A DNA stretch of 31,542 nucleotides from DALYJJ01 sp031969915 (GCA_031969915.1 DALYJJ010000069.1:1-31542); one strand, 5' to 3'. Numbered from the stretch's first letter, positions 23,473 to 31,225 are shown. A program made the numbers and translations. Notes: generated by a model from the letters alone, not told the origin.

Positions 23473-24821
23473 CTAGCTCCAGAGCCGGTCCCAGGAACGC
23501 TCTTTGTCCCACTGCGGAGTCGGCTCGAAGTAGCCTGGCTCGAGCAGGTGCTGCTTCACCACGGCATCGTTGAGTGTGACGCCAAGGCCCGGTTTCTCGG
23601 GCACCTTGATGAAGCCGCGGTTGACGATGGGCTTCTCGATGCCTTCCACCATGTCGTTCCACCAGGGGACGTCGACCGAGTGGTGTTCGAGCACCAGGAA
23701 GTTCTCCGTCGCCGCGGCGCAGTGCACGTTCGCCATGCAGGAAATGGGCGTGCCCGCGAAGTGCATGGCCATCGGAACGCCGTACTCCTGGCACATGTCG
23801 CCGATCTTCTTCGTTTCGAGGATGCCGCCCGACGAAGCCAGATCCGGATGCACGATGTCGACGGCGTGTTTGCGCGCCAGTTCGATGAACGGCTCCTTCA
23901 GGTAGATGTCCTCGCCGGTGAGCGTCGGTACGCTGATCGAATCCGTGATCTGCTTCCACAGTTCCGTGTACTGCCACGGGATCATGTCCTCAAGCCACGC
24001 CATGTTGTACTTCTCGAGCGCGCGGCCCAGGCGGATGCAGGAGTTCACGCCGATGTGGCCGAAGTGGTCGGCGGCGAGCGGCACTTCCATCCCGATGACC
24101 TCGCGGATCGCACCCACGTAATCCGCCATCAGGCCGATCCCTTTGTCGGTGAGTTCGACTCCGGTGAACATGTGCTGGGTCATGCGGTCGTCGCGGTAAG
24201 AGCCGCCGAGCGGGCGCGTCACGGCGCCGGGGACCTTCTCAATCAGGTCGTAGCCGAGGTCCATTTTGAGATAGGTGAACCCTTGCTCCATGCGTTTCTT
24301 CATGCGCTCGCCGTACACCTTCGGATCGTGCGATTCGGCGGTGTCGGCGTAGCAGCGGATGCGGTCGCGGAACCTGCCGCCCAGAAGCTGGTAGACGGGC
24401 GCGTTGTAGGCCTTGCCGGCGAGGTCCCACAGGGCCATCTCGACGCCGCACACGCCGCCCGCCTGCCGGGCGTGAAACCCGAACTGCTTGATCTTGCGAA
24501 ACACCAGGTCGACGTTGCAGGGGTTCTCGCCGAGGAGGCGGCTCTTGAGCATGAGCGCATAGGTGGCGCTGGCCCCGTCGCGCACTTCACCCAGGCCGTA
24601 GAGGCCCTGGTTGGTGTCGATGCGGATGAGCGGGCAAATCATCGGCGCGCCGCGCACCGTGGCCACCCGCAAATCGGTGATCTTCAAATCGCTCGGTTTC
24701 GAGCTCGTGTTGACGTTGGTCTGCCACGCCTCGAGCGTATCGTTAGCCCNNNNNNNNNNAGCATCGACGCGCCCGCGGTGAGCGCCGCCGCGCTGGACCT
24801 GAGGAATCCCCGCCGCTTCAT
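23473..24821 (-). CDS. Tat-exported enolase-superfamily (mandelate racemase/muconate lactonizing) sugar-acid dehydratase-like enzyme, interrupted by assembly gap
   Basis: An enolase-superfamily protein. Metal-ligand positions are Asp in AADHFG, Glu in WLEDMI and Glu in TGEDIY; a catalytic-side segment is HPDLASSGGI, with His in AMHFAGTP. This arrangement is like mannonate/gluconate-type dehydratases. The frame contains 10 Ns (24750-24759). On the far side, ATG 24821 starts a twin-arginine signal (MKRRGFLRSSAAALTAGASM); this ATG overlaps the stop of the upstream RraA-like gene as ATGA. The signal and body frames differ by one base with 10 Ns, so the true gap length must be 2 modulo 3 (2, 5, 8, 11 and so on) for an intact gene. 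ATG 24828, in frame with the body as drawn, gives no signal. The exact substrate is unknown. Confidence 0.78.
24750..24759. other. Assembly gap (10 Ns)
   Basis: Ten Ns interrupt the enolase-superfamily gene near the end of its Tat signal. Ten is a common placeholder, so the length should not be trusted. The signal-peptide frame and enzyme frame agree only if the real gap is 2 modulo 3. Confidence 0.98.
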
Positions 24822-25702
24822 TTTTCACTCCTGCGCCGCGCCTTTTCCTGCTCGGCGAACTTCTTGAACTCGGCTTCCATCGCGGGCGTCCACTTGGTGT
24901 CGATCTCGCCCGGCGTGTACTTGCCTTCGCGGAGCATCCGGTGGCCCCACTGGTCGCGGATCTGCGTATTCTCGGACTCCTCGGCGACCTCCGCCGCCAG
25001 GTGCGGCGGGATGAAGGTGAGGCCCTCGGGGTCGCTCACCACAACGTCGCCGGGCAGCACCGTGACCTCCCCGATGCGGATCGGAACGTTGATCCCGGCC
25101 AGCGTCACGTCGGCGATGGCGGACGGATGCACGCCTCGCGCGAAGACCTTGAAGCCCTTGATTTCGGAAATGCCCGACACGTCGCGCACGGAGCCGTTGA
25201 CGATGAGCCCGGCCTTGGTCTTGGTCCAAATGGACGTGCCCAGATTGTCGCCGATGAACGTGCCGTCCTTGATCTTGCCGAACATGTCCACCACCAGTAC
25301 GTCGCCGGGTTTCAGCGTATCGATGACCCAGGAGTTCTGGCCGCTGCTGACACGCCCTTCCTTCTTGCCCATCTCCACGATGTAGTTCTGGAAGTCCGGG
25401 CGCGCGGGAACGAATACGGCGGTGACCACGCGGCCCACCAGGCGCTTGCCATCCGCGTTGATTTCCTGGAAGCCGCCCGCGAACTGCAGGTTGTAGCGAT
25501 GCCTGCGGAGCGTGCCCCAGGCCTCTTCGGCAGTGGTTGTCCGCAGCCGCTGCAAGACCTCGTCGGGCACCTTCGGACGCCCGTCCTCGAAACGTTCGCC
25601 GATCCAGCTTGAGGTGATCGCTCGGCGCTGCTCGGGGCTGAACAGTCCGAGCTGCGCAGACAAGAGGCCGCCGCCGGCCATGAGAAGCAACAAGGCTCGC
25701 AT
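24818..25702 (-). CDS. Exported RraA-like protein (aldolase-type family)
   Basis: A 294-residue protein beginning with a signal peptide (MRALLLLMAGGGLLSAQLG). The central RraA fold shows VLVVDMFGKIKDGTFIGDNLGT, then the Arg-Asp pair in IVNGSVRDVSGI and GDVVVSDPEGLTFIP. RraA relatives include the RNase E inhibitor and class II pyruvate aldolases acting on 4-hydroxy-4-methyl-2-oxoglutarate-type acids. As RNase E is cytoplasmic, an exported copy points to an aldolase-like role (inference). N- and C-terminal extensions of about 80 and 60 residues make it longer than the usual 160. ATG 25702 is followed downstream by the coupled enolase-superfamily gene (4-base overlap). No Shine-Dalgarno is present; TATAAA lies 7 bases upstream. 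Confidence 0.78.
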   Translation of the reverse strand: MRALLLLMAGGGLLSAQLGLFSPEQRRAITSSWIGERFEDGRPKVPDEVLQRLRTTTAEEAWGTLRRHRYNLQFAGGFQEINADGKRLVGRVVTAVFVPARPDFQNYIVEMGKKEGRVSSGQNSWVIDTLKPGDVLVVDMFGKIKDGTFIGDNLGTSIWTKTKAGLIVNGSVRDVSGISEIKGFKVFARGVHPSAIADVTLAGINVPIRIGEVTVLPGDVVVSDPEGLTFIPPHLAAEVAEESENTQIRDQWGHRMLREGKYTPGEIDTKWTPAMEAEFKKFAEQEKARRRSEK

Positions 25703-25709
25703 GGCCGGT

Positions 25710-25715
25710 TTTATA
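25710..25715 (-). promoter_or_regulatory. Extended -10 (TGA-TATAAA) of leaderless RraA-like gene
   Basis: On the minus strand TGA precedes TATAAA, which ends 7 bases before ATG 25702. No Shine-Dalgarno is present. The 25-base gap to the SPFH gene stop holds the element, so the RraA/enolase pair has its own promoter. Confidence 0.5.
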
Positions 25716-25727
25716 TCACAGAGGCCG

Positions 25728-26669
25728 CTATCCGCGTTGCGGAGCTTTCGGTCCCGATGTCCCCTGCTTGACGATGGTCATGGCGGCGGCGATCATGCTG
25801 CCGATGTCGGCGAGGTTGGACGGAACGATGAGCGTGTTGCCCACCTTGGCCAGGTTGCCGAACTGCTCGATGTAGCGCTCGGCGACGCGCAACTGCACGG
25901 CCTCCATGCCGCCTTCGGCCTGGATCGTCTCGGCGATGCGCCGGATGCCCTCGGCGGTGGCGGTGGCGACGGTGAGGATGGCCTGGGCTTCGCCCTCGGC
26001 TTCGTTGATCTGCTGCTGCTTGCGGGCTTCGGAAGCCTTGATGGCCTTCTGCTTCTCGCCTTCGGCGGTATTGATGCTGGCGTCGCGCTGGCCTTCGGAG
26101 GTGAGAATCACGGCGCGTTTTTCGCGCTCGGCGCGCATCTGCTTTTCCATCGCGCCCAGGATGTCCTGGGGCGGCGTGATGTTCTTGATCTCGTAGCGCA
26201 GCACCTTGACACCCCACGGTTCCGTGGCCTTGTCGAGTTCGCTGACCACGGACATGTTGATGTTGGTGCGCTCCTCGAACGTGCGGTCGAGGTCGATGCG
26301 GCCGATCTCGCTGCGCAGCGTGGTCTGCGCGAGTTGGGTGATGGCAAACACGAAATCGGAGATTCCGTAGCTGGCCCGCTCCGGGTTCAGCACCTTCATG
26401 TACAGCACGCCGTCCACGCCCACCTGCACGTTGTCGCGCGTGATGCAGATCTGTTCGGGGATGTCCACGGCCGCTTCCTTGAGCGAGTGCTTGTAGCGGA
26501 TGACGTCGACGAACGGCGTCAGAATGTGAAAGCCGGCGTCGAGCGTGCCGGCGTATTTGCCCAGGCGTTCGACGACGTAGGCGCTCTGTTGCGGAACCAC
26601 CACCGCGGTCTTCGCCAGCACGATCAAAAAGACCAGCACCAGTGCGGCGACTACGATCAATGTACCCAT
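25728..26669 (-). CDS. SPFH/Band 7 membrane protein (QmcA-like)
   Basis: A 313-residue protein: one N-terminal TM (about 4-24, LIVVAALVLVFLIVLA), then the SPFH domain (PQQSAYVVERLGKYAGTLDAGFHILTPFVD... RASYGISDFVFAITQLAQTTLRSEIGRIDLDRTFEERTNIN), and a long Glu/Arg/Lys-rich helix (EGEKQKAIKASEARKQQQINEAEGEAQ) that drives oligomerisation. QmcA-like proteins form large membrane rings around FtsH-type proteases or lipid domains. ATG 26669 is preceded by AAGGAGG with close spacing, the strongest ribosome site in this section. It is 25 bases downstream of nfeD; this pairing is a well-known membrane quality-control unit. The function is family-level. Confidence 0.92.
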   Translation of the reverse strand: MGTLIVVAALVLVFLIVLAKTAVVVPQQSAYVVERLGKYAGTLDAGFHILTPFVDVIRYKHSLKEAAVDIPEQICITRDNVQVGVDGVLYMKVLNPERASYGISDFVFAITQLAQTTLRSEIGRIDLDRTFEERTNINMSVVSELDKATEPWGVKVLRYEIKNITPPQDILGAMEKQMRAEREKRAVILTSEGQRDASINTAEGEKQKAIKASEARKQQQINEAEGEAQAILTVATATAEGIRRIAETIQAEGGMEAVQLRVAERYIEQFGNLAKVGNTLIVPSNLADIGSMIAAAMTIVKQGTSGPKAPQRG

Positions 26670-26694
26670 GTCTCCTCCTTGTTTCTTGGCGCTT

Positions 26695-27114
26695 CTAGGC
26701 GCGGATTTCCAGCGTCAGCCCGTCGACTCTGTCGACACGGCAACGCTGCGCGCGCTTCACCGGAGTGTCCCCGACGTTCTTGGCGTTCCATGAAGAACCG
26801 CGAAGCTCCGCCTTGCCCCACCCGCCCGCCGGTATGTCGTCGAGCGCGAAGGCAGTGTCGTCGGCGATCGCGTCGACCCTCGGCGTGGCCGTTTGCCGCA
26901 AAGCCACCAGCCGCCGGCGGAACACGGCGAGGGTGCCGATCGACAGACAGCCGAACAGCAGCACCTGCAGGGTCGCTCCCAGCGGAAGGAACCACAGCGC
27001 CATACCCACGCCGATCGCGCCCACCCCGAAGAACAGCAGGTAGAATCCACCCGGCGTCAGAAGTTCGGCCAACAGCAAGGCGAACCCGAAGAGAACCCAC
27101 GCCCACCAGCTCAT
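26695..27114 (-). CDS. NfeD family membrane protein (short form)
   Basis: A 139-residue NfeD protein: three TM helices in the first 75 residues (WWAWVLFGFALLLAELLT; FYLLFFGVGAIGVGMAL; ATLQVLLFGCLSIGTLAVF), then a C-terminal OB-fold domain (about 80-139) in which GGWGKAELRGSSWNAK is the typical strand pair. The short form lacks the serine-protease domain of long NfeD. NfeD partners with SPFH proteins, as here with the gene 25 bases downstream. GGAG lies 10 bases before ATG 27114. It is 78 bases downstream of cdsA on the same strand, with hairpins between, so it may be partly separated from the uppS-cdsA unit. Confidence 0.88.
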   Translation of the reverse strand: MSWWAWVLFGFALLLAELLTPGGFYLLFFGVGAIGVGMALWFLPLGATLQVLLFGCLSIGTLAVFRRRLVALRQTATPRVDAIADDTAFALDDIPAGGWGKAELRGSSWNAKNVGDTPVKRAQRCRVDRVDGLTLEIRA

Positions 27115-27144
27115 ACAGTGATTGCTCCGGTCTGAGCGATGCTA

Positions 27145-27191
27145 CTGCCTGCGGCAGGGCGGCGTCAACCCGGCGGCGCGCTCGGGCGCCG
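27145..27191 (-). terminator. Hairpins after cdsA
   Basis: CGGCGC (27174-27179) pairs with GCGCCG (27186-27191) around six bases immediately after the cdsA stop, and CTGCC (27145-27149) pairs with GGCAG (27153-27157) around three bases. Neither has a T-run. They may attenuate read-through into nfeD. Confidence 0.35.
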
Positions 27192-27192
27192 G

Positions 27193-27969
27193 TTAGCGAG
27201 TACCGGCGAAGACGTAAGCGAGCAGGCAGTACATGACGGGCATGCAGAACAGCGAAGCGTCCACACGATCGAGCCACCCGCCGTGGCCGGGCAGAATCGT
27301 GCCGCTGTCCTTGACGCCCGCGCCCCGCTTCATCGCCGATTCCACCAGGTCACCCATCTGCCCCGCGAGGTTACCTGCCACGGTGAGCGCGGCCGCCACC
27401 GGCCATGTCGTCGAGGGCAGCAGCCAGTGCGCGTAGACGAGGCCAAACGCGAGCGAGCCGGCCAGGGAAAAAGCAGCGCCCTCCCACGTCTTGCCGGGAC
27501 TGATGCGTGGAGCCAGCTTGTGCCGCCCGAAGGCGCGCCCGCCGTAGTAGGCCGCGGTATCGCCAACCCAATTGAGTGTCAGCGCGAAGAAGAGCCACCA
27601 CGGGCCGATCTGGCGAAGTTCGAGGGCCGTGCGCCAGGAGCCGAAGATATACACCACGCCGAGCACCGCCGCCGCCGCCGAGGGCAGCGCTTTGGAAAGA
27701 TCGCCGGCTCGCAGGGCCAGGACCAGAGGCGCCAGGGCGAGGAGCACCAGCAAAGCGGCATCGCGGGGAGCGGCGAGTACCACCAGCCCCATCGCGTACG
27801 GCGCCAGGTGGAAGCGTTCGAGTCCGTACGCGGCGGCGATGTTCGCGTACTCGTAGTAGCTGAGCAGGGCGGCGGCCACCAGTGCGGCGGCGAAGGCCCA
27901 GGGTGGCCCCCACAGGATGATGTAGCTGAAGACGACGCCCAGGATGAGTCCGGTGACGAGCCGCTTCAT
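27193..27969 (-). CDS. cdsA: Phosphatidate cytidylyltransferase
   Basis: A 258-residue polytopic membrane enzyme making CDP-diacylglycerol from phosphatidic acid and CTP, the branch point for phospholipid synthesis. The CdsA signature S-x-x-K-R-x4-K-D-x-G...GHGGxxDR is present as SAMKRGAGVKDSGTILPGHGGWLDRVD. About seven TM helices fit the family. ATG 27969 overlaps the uppS stop (27966-27968) as ATGA, so translation is coupled. uppS-cdsA is a very common bacterial pair; dxr and rseP, often next, are absent here. Confidence 0.95.
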   Translation of the reverse strand: MKRLVTGLILGVVFSYIILWGPPWAFAAALVAAALLSYYEYANIAAAYGLERFHLAPYAMGLVVLAAPRDAALLVLLALAPLVLALRAGDLSKALPSAAAAVLGVVYIFGSWRTALELRQIGPWWLFFALTLNWVGDTAAYYGGRAFGRHKLAPRISPGKTWEGAAFSLAGSLAFGLVYAHWLLPSTTWPVAAALTVAGNLAGQMGDLVESAMKRGAGVKDSGTILPGHGGWLDRVDASLFCMPVMYCLLAYVFAGTR

Positions 27970-28799
27970 CGGGAGGTGAGGCCGATCGCCTCAACCAACG
28001 GCTCCGCAGGCTCATCGGACGGGTGCGCGCTGAGCCCCCCGAAGCGGCGATCACGGCGCTGGTAGTCGAGGACCGCGCGCAGAAGGTCGGTCCGCTTGAA
28101 GTCCGGCCAGTAGGTATCGGTGACGTATAGTTCGGCGTAGGCGATTTGCCAGAGGAGAAAGTTGCTCACGCGCATTTCGCCGGAGGTGCGAATAAGCAGG
28201 TCGGGATCGGGGAGACCGGCGGTATAGAGCCGCGACGAGAGCGACTGCTCGTCGATCCGGAATTCCGGCAGGCGCCCCGCGACGCGGGCTTCGTCGAGGA
28301 GCGCATTCACGGCGTCCACCAACTCCGCGCGCCCGCCGTAGTTGATCGCCAGATTCACCTTCAATCCGTCGTTCGATTCCGTGCGCCGAACGGCGTCTTC
28401 CAGTTCCTTGCGGACGTTGCGGGGAAGCTCATCGATCCGGCCGATGGCGGCCAGACGAATGCCGTTCTTCATCAAGTTGGGAAGCTCTTGGCGCAGGTAA
28501 TATCGGAGGAGTAACCAAAGGGTGTCCACTTCCGTTCGAGGACGCTTCCAGTTCTCGATTGAGAAGGCGTAGAGGGTGAGGGCCTGAATGCCCAGGCGTG
28601 CGCAGGTTTCCACCGATGAACGCACCGGCTCCACGCCGGCCCTGTGTCCGGCCACGCGCGGCAGGTTGCGGCTGCGGGCCCAGCGTCCGTTGCCATCCAT
28701 GATGATTGCGACGTGGGCGGGAAGGCGGGCCGGGTCGATCGCGGAGGCAAGATCCCAGTCCGGTTCACCTGGCTTGAGGATGTCGAGAAGTGCCCGCAT
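27966..28799 (-). CDS. uppS: Isoprenyl (undecaprenyl) diphosphate synthase
   Basis: A 277-residue cis-prenyltransferase making the C55 carrier lipid for peptidoglycan and glycan export. Signature HVAIIMDGNGRWARSRNLPRVAGHRAGVEPV holds the catalytic Asp and diphosphate-binding Arg residues; TLYAFSIENWKRP and DPDLLIRTSGEMRVSNFLLWQIAYAELYVTDTYWPDF are the other conserved boxes. The 30-residue N-terminal lead before the signature is slightly long. No Shine-Dalgarno precedes ATG 28799; a TGC-TAAGAT lies 16 bases upstream, giving a leader of under ten bases. It is coupled to cdsA and divergent from the HExxH protein gene. The carrier lipid serves the nearby GT-C, GT4 and GT2-type enzymes. Confidence 0.95.
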   Translation of the reverse strand: MRALLDILKPGEPDWDLASAIDPARLPAHVAIIMDGNGRWARSRNLPRVAGHRAGVEPVRSSVETCARLGIQALTLYAFSIENWKRPRTEVDTLWLLLRYYLRQELPNLMKNGIRLAAIGRIDELPRNVRKELEDAVRRTESNDGLKVNLAINYGGRAELVDAVNALLDEARVAGRLPEFRIDEQSLSSRLYTAGLPDPDLLIRTSGEMRVSNFLLWQIAYAELYVTDTYWPDFKRTDLLRAVLDYQRRDRRFGGLSAHPSDEPAEPLVEAIGLTSR

Positions 28800-28815
28800 G
28801 CGGAAGCAAGCCTAC

Positions 28816-28821
28816 ATCTTA
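28816..28821 (-). promoter_or_regulatory. Extended -10 (TGC-TAAGAT) upstream of uppS
   Basis: On the minus strand TTGC precedes TAAGAT, which ends 16 bases before ATG 28799. The same TTGC prefix precedes the argS -10. The expected leader is under ten bases and lacks a Shine-Dalgarno. Confidence 0.4.
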
Positions 28822-28882
28822 GCAACAAACCCTGATCATCTCTGCCGTTTCTGTCGAAGAGGCCCAGTAGAGAGGTTCGCCA

Positions 28883-29545
28883 ATGCGGGTGGAAAACAAT
28901 CTGCTGGCGTTCGTATTGATAGCCGCAATTCCGAGCTGGGCTGACAGCGCGGCGGCCCCCGCTCCGGAGGGGCGACTCGGGGTGATTGCGGACTTCGCCC
29001 AGGACGTGCCGCTCTCGGTGGAGGCATCGCTGCGGGAGGAACTGGTCCGGCTGCTACCGCTCGACGGGTTGGAGATCGAATGGCGGCGGCTGGATCGCGG
29101 GCCGGTGGGCGACGTGTTCGTGCGGCTGGTGGTGGTGAGGTTTCGCGGGCGCTGTTCGCCCTTCGAGCCGGTCGGGCGGTTTCGCGACGCGAATCACACG
29201 GCGATGGCGTTCACGCATGTCTCCGAGGGCCGTGTGCTCCCGTATATCGAAGTGGACTGCGCGCGGGTGCTGCAGGCCGTGGCGGAGAGCCGGTGGCGGC
29301 TGCCTCACAGCGGGCCGCTGGTGGCGATGGGGCGGGCGCTGGCGCGCGTGGTTGCGCACGAGATTTATCATGTGATCGCCGAGACGCTTGAACATGGACG
29401 CGACGGACTGGCGAAAGCCGCCCTGAGCGGGAAGGAACTCACCACACCCTCGGCTCAGTTCGAGCCGGAGGACGCCGCCCGGATGCGAACGCGGCTGCGG
29501 CCGGCGGTCGCCTTTAGTTTCCGAGCCGCGAATACCAGCCGATGA
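28883..29545 (+). CDS. Secreted HExxH zinc-protease-like protein
   Basis: A 220-residue protein with a signal peptide (about 1-20, LLAFVLIAAIPSWA). The only catalytic-looking motif is HEIYH in ARVVAHEIYHVIAETLEHGRDGLAKAAL, an HExxH zinc motif with a candidate third ligand in HGRDGL 10 residues later. HExxHxxxxxxxH-like spacing is typical of metzincin-type zinc proteases, but the exact family is not recognised. The earlier part has FVRLVVVRFRGRCSPFEP and YIEVDCARVLQAVAES, which may form the beta-sheet of the protease fold; the two Cys could be disulfide-linked after export. GAGAGG precedes ATG 28883. Its last 32 bases overlap the convergent prepilin peptidase gene. Confidence 0.6.
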   Translation: MRVENNLLAFVLIAAIPSWADSAAAPAPEGRLGVIADFAQDVPLSVEASLREELVRLLPLDGLEIEWRRLDRGPVGDVFVRLVVVRFRGRCSPFEPVGRFRDANHTAMAFTHVSEGRVLPYIEVDCARVLQAVAESRWRLPHSGPLVAMGRALARVVAHEIYHVIAETLEHGRDGLAKAALSGKELTTPSAQFEPEDAARMRTRLRPAVAFSFRAANTSR

Positions 29546-30338
29546 GTGTGTCGCCGTAGATGGCCACCAGGACGGCCGCCACACCGAGAAACGAACCGAA
29601 GGGCAGCTCGTACGTCGAGGAGTCGCGTTTGGTAATCGCAATGTAGACGAGCCCCACGACGCTGCCCAGCGTCGAGCCCACGATCAAAGTGAGCAGGCTG
29701 CCGGAGAGGCCGAGAAAGGCCCCAATCATGCCGACCATCTTGACGTCTCCGAGCCCCAGCCCATCGCGCTTGCGGACCAGACTGTAGAGGCGCCCGACCG
29801 CATAGAGCGCGCCGGCGGTGATCACCGCGCCACCGATGCTCTCGCTGACCGACGCGACCCAGGGTGCGACGCCCAGCAGACTGGTGACCATGAAGATCGC
29901 ACCCGAATCCAGCAGGACAAAGGGGGCGAAGGCCAAACCGGCGAGTGCTCCGCCAAGCGTCATCTCGTCGGGCAGGATGCGCTCCTCGAGATCGGAGAAG
30001 ATCAGTCCGACTTGCAGCGCGGCGAAGAGACAGTACTTCAAGCCGGCAGAGGTCCATCCGTGCACCAGCACCGCGCTCAGGAAGAGCGCGCCGGTGGCCG
30101 CCTCCACCAGCAGGTAGCGCGCGGGAATGCCCTGGCCGCAGTGGCGGCAGCGGCCGCGCAGGAGGATCCAACTCAGCAGCGGAACGTTGTCGTACCAGGC
30201 GATGACCTCTTCGCACCGTGGGCAATAGGAGCGCTTGGGCGTCACCACGGATAAGTCACGCGGAAGCCGGTAGACGCAGACATTGAGGAAGCTGCCGATG
30301 AGCAGGCCGGCGACAACGGCGAGGATCGCTTCTAGCAT
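29514..30338 (-). CDS. pilD: Prepilin peptidase / N-methyltransferase
   Basis: A 274-residue type IV prepilin leader peptidase that cleaves and N-methylates pilins and secretion pseudopilins. The N-terminal domain has GSFLNVCVYRLPRDLS and the CxxC pairs CPRCEEVIAWYDN and CRHCGQGIPARY, the zinc-binding methyltransferase part. The aspartate protease sites are Asp in FSDLEERILPDEMT and in GLGLGDVKMVGMIGAFLG. About eight TM helices fit. ATG 30338 has AGGAAGG 8 bases upstream and overlaps the GT4 stop by seven bases; the frame continues upstream through the GT4 gene as a shadow. No pilin genes are in the window. The 3' end overlaps the HExxH gene by 32 bases. Confidence 0.93.
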   Translation of the reverse strand: MLEAILAVVAGLLIGSFLNVCVYRLPRDLSVVTPKRSYCPRCEEVIAWYDNVPLLSWILLRGRCRHCGQGIPARYLLVEAATGALFLSAVLVHGWTSAGLKYCLFAALQVGLIFSDLEERILPDEMTLGGALAGLAFAPFVLLDSGAIFMVTSLLGVAPWVASVSESIGGAVITAGALYAVGRLYSLVRKRDGLGLGDVKMVGMIGAFLGLSGSLLTLIVGSTLGSVVGLVYIAITKRDSSTYELPFGSFLGVAAVLVAIYGDTLIGWYSRLGN

Positions 30339-31225
30339 GTGAGTGCCTTCCTGTAGACGGCCACCGTTTCGCTGGTGAGGCGGGCGAGGGCGAAGCGTTG
30401 CTCGACGGCTTGCCGGGCCGCGGCCGCCATCCGGCGCACGGTCTCTTCGTCGCCGAGCAGGCGCTGGATGGCGTCGACAATTGCCGCGGGGACATTGGGC
30501 ACCAGGATTCCGGTGACGCCATCGTCCACCGCCTCCGGAAGCCCGCCCACGTTGCTCGCGATCACCGGGACGCCGTAGGACATGGCAAGCAGCGCCGCCG
30601 AGCCGAGACCTTCGGTTTCGGTGACATAGACAAACAGCCGTGCGTGGCTGAGATCGGCGGGCAAGTCGGAAGAACGCTTGATCGCGATCCGCTGGGCCAC
30701 TTCGTCCAGCAGGGCCGAACCCTTCAGCGGATCGGTGGAGTCGAGCGCCACCACTTCGCCGTCGCGGGCCGAGACGCGCTGGGGCAGCGGCACCGCATCG
30801 TGGACCACGGTGACCCGGTCCTCGCGCAGGCCCCGGCTGATCAGCAGCCGGCGCACGTGCTCCGACACCGCGATGTAGTGCGCCGCGCGGGCGTATTGGA
30901 AGCGGGAGCGAATGGAGGGGGCCGAAAGGAACGCCACGCGCCTGGAGACAATGACCGGCCGGTGGACCAACACCGACGCGAGCGTGTGGCTGCGCCCGCA
31001 GTGGGCGTGCACCAGTTCGCTCGCCCGCGCTGCCCGGACGATGGTCAAGGGGCGCAGCACGCCGGTCTGGACGCCCAGGGCGGCCGCCTTCTGGGACAGC
31101 GGGGAGTTGGCCGGGCTCAGCAGGACGCACTCGTGGCCGGAGCGGACCAGTCCGTCGATGAGATACAGGGCCTGCCACTGGCCGCCCCTCATTTCACGGC
31201 CGCTGTCCAGATGGAGAATCCGCAT
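30332..31225 (-). CDS. GT4 family glycosyltransferase, compact
   Basis: A 297-residue GT-B fold enzyme. The N-terminal half has RILHLDSGREMRGGQ and ELVHAHCGRS; YIAVSEHVRRLLISRGL and VTVVHDAVPLP are typical domain-linker sequence. The C-terminal part has ARLFVYVTETEGLGSAALLAMSYGVPVIASNVGGLPEAVDDGVTGILVP, including the E-x7-E nucleotide-sugar motif region. It is shorter than the usual 360-400: the stretch between DPLKG and the ARLFV strand, normally about 80-90 residues, is about 30, as if part of the second Rossmann domain were lost. ATG 31225 overlaps the upstream gene stop (TAATG). It is probably an envelope glycan or LPS transferase; whether it is active is uncertain. Confidence 0.8.
   Translation of the reverse strand: MRILHLDSGREMRGGQWQALYLIDGLVRSGHECVLLSPANSPLSQKAAALGVQTGVLRPLTIVRAARASELVHAHCGRSHTLASVLVHRPVIVSRRVAFLSAPSIRSRFQYARAAHYIAVSEHVRRLLISRGLREDRVTVVHDAVPLPQRVSARDGEVVALDSTDPLKGSALLDEVAQRIAIKRSSDLPADLSHARLFVYVTETEGLGSAALLAMSYGVPVIASNVGGLPEAVDDGVTGILVPNVPAAIVDAIQRLLGDEETVRRMAAAARQAVEQRFALARLTSETVAVYRKALTC

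Noticed and set aside
30339..31178. N-terminal extension of the prepilin peptidase frame
   Set aside because: It runs through the GT4 gene, is Pro/Arg-rich, and the peptidase start at 30338 has a Shine-Dalgarno and the normal N-terminus.
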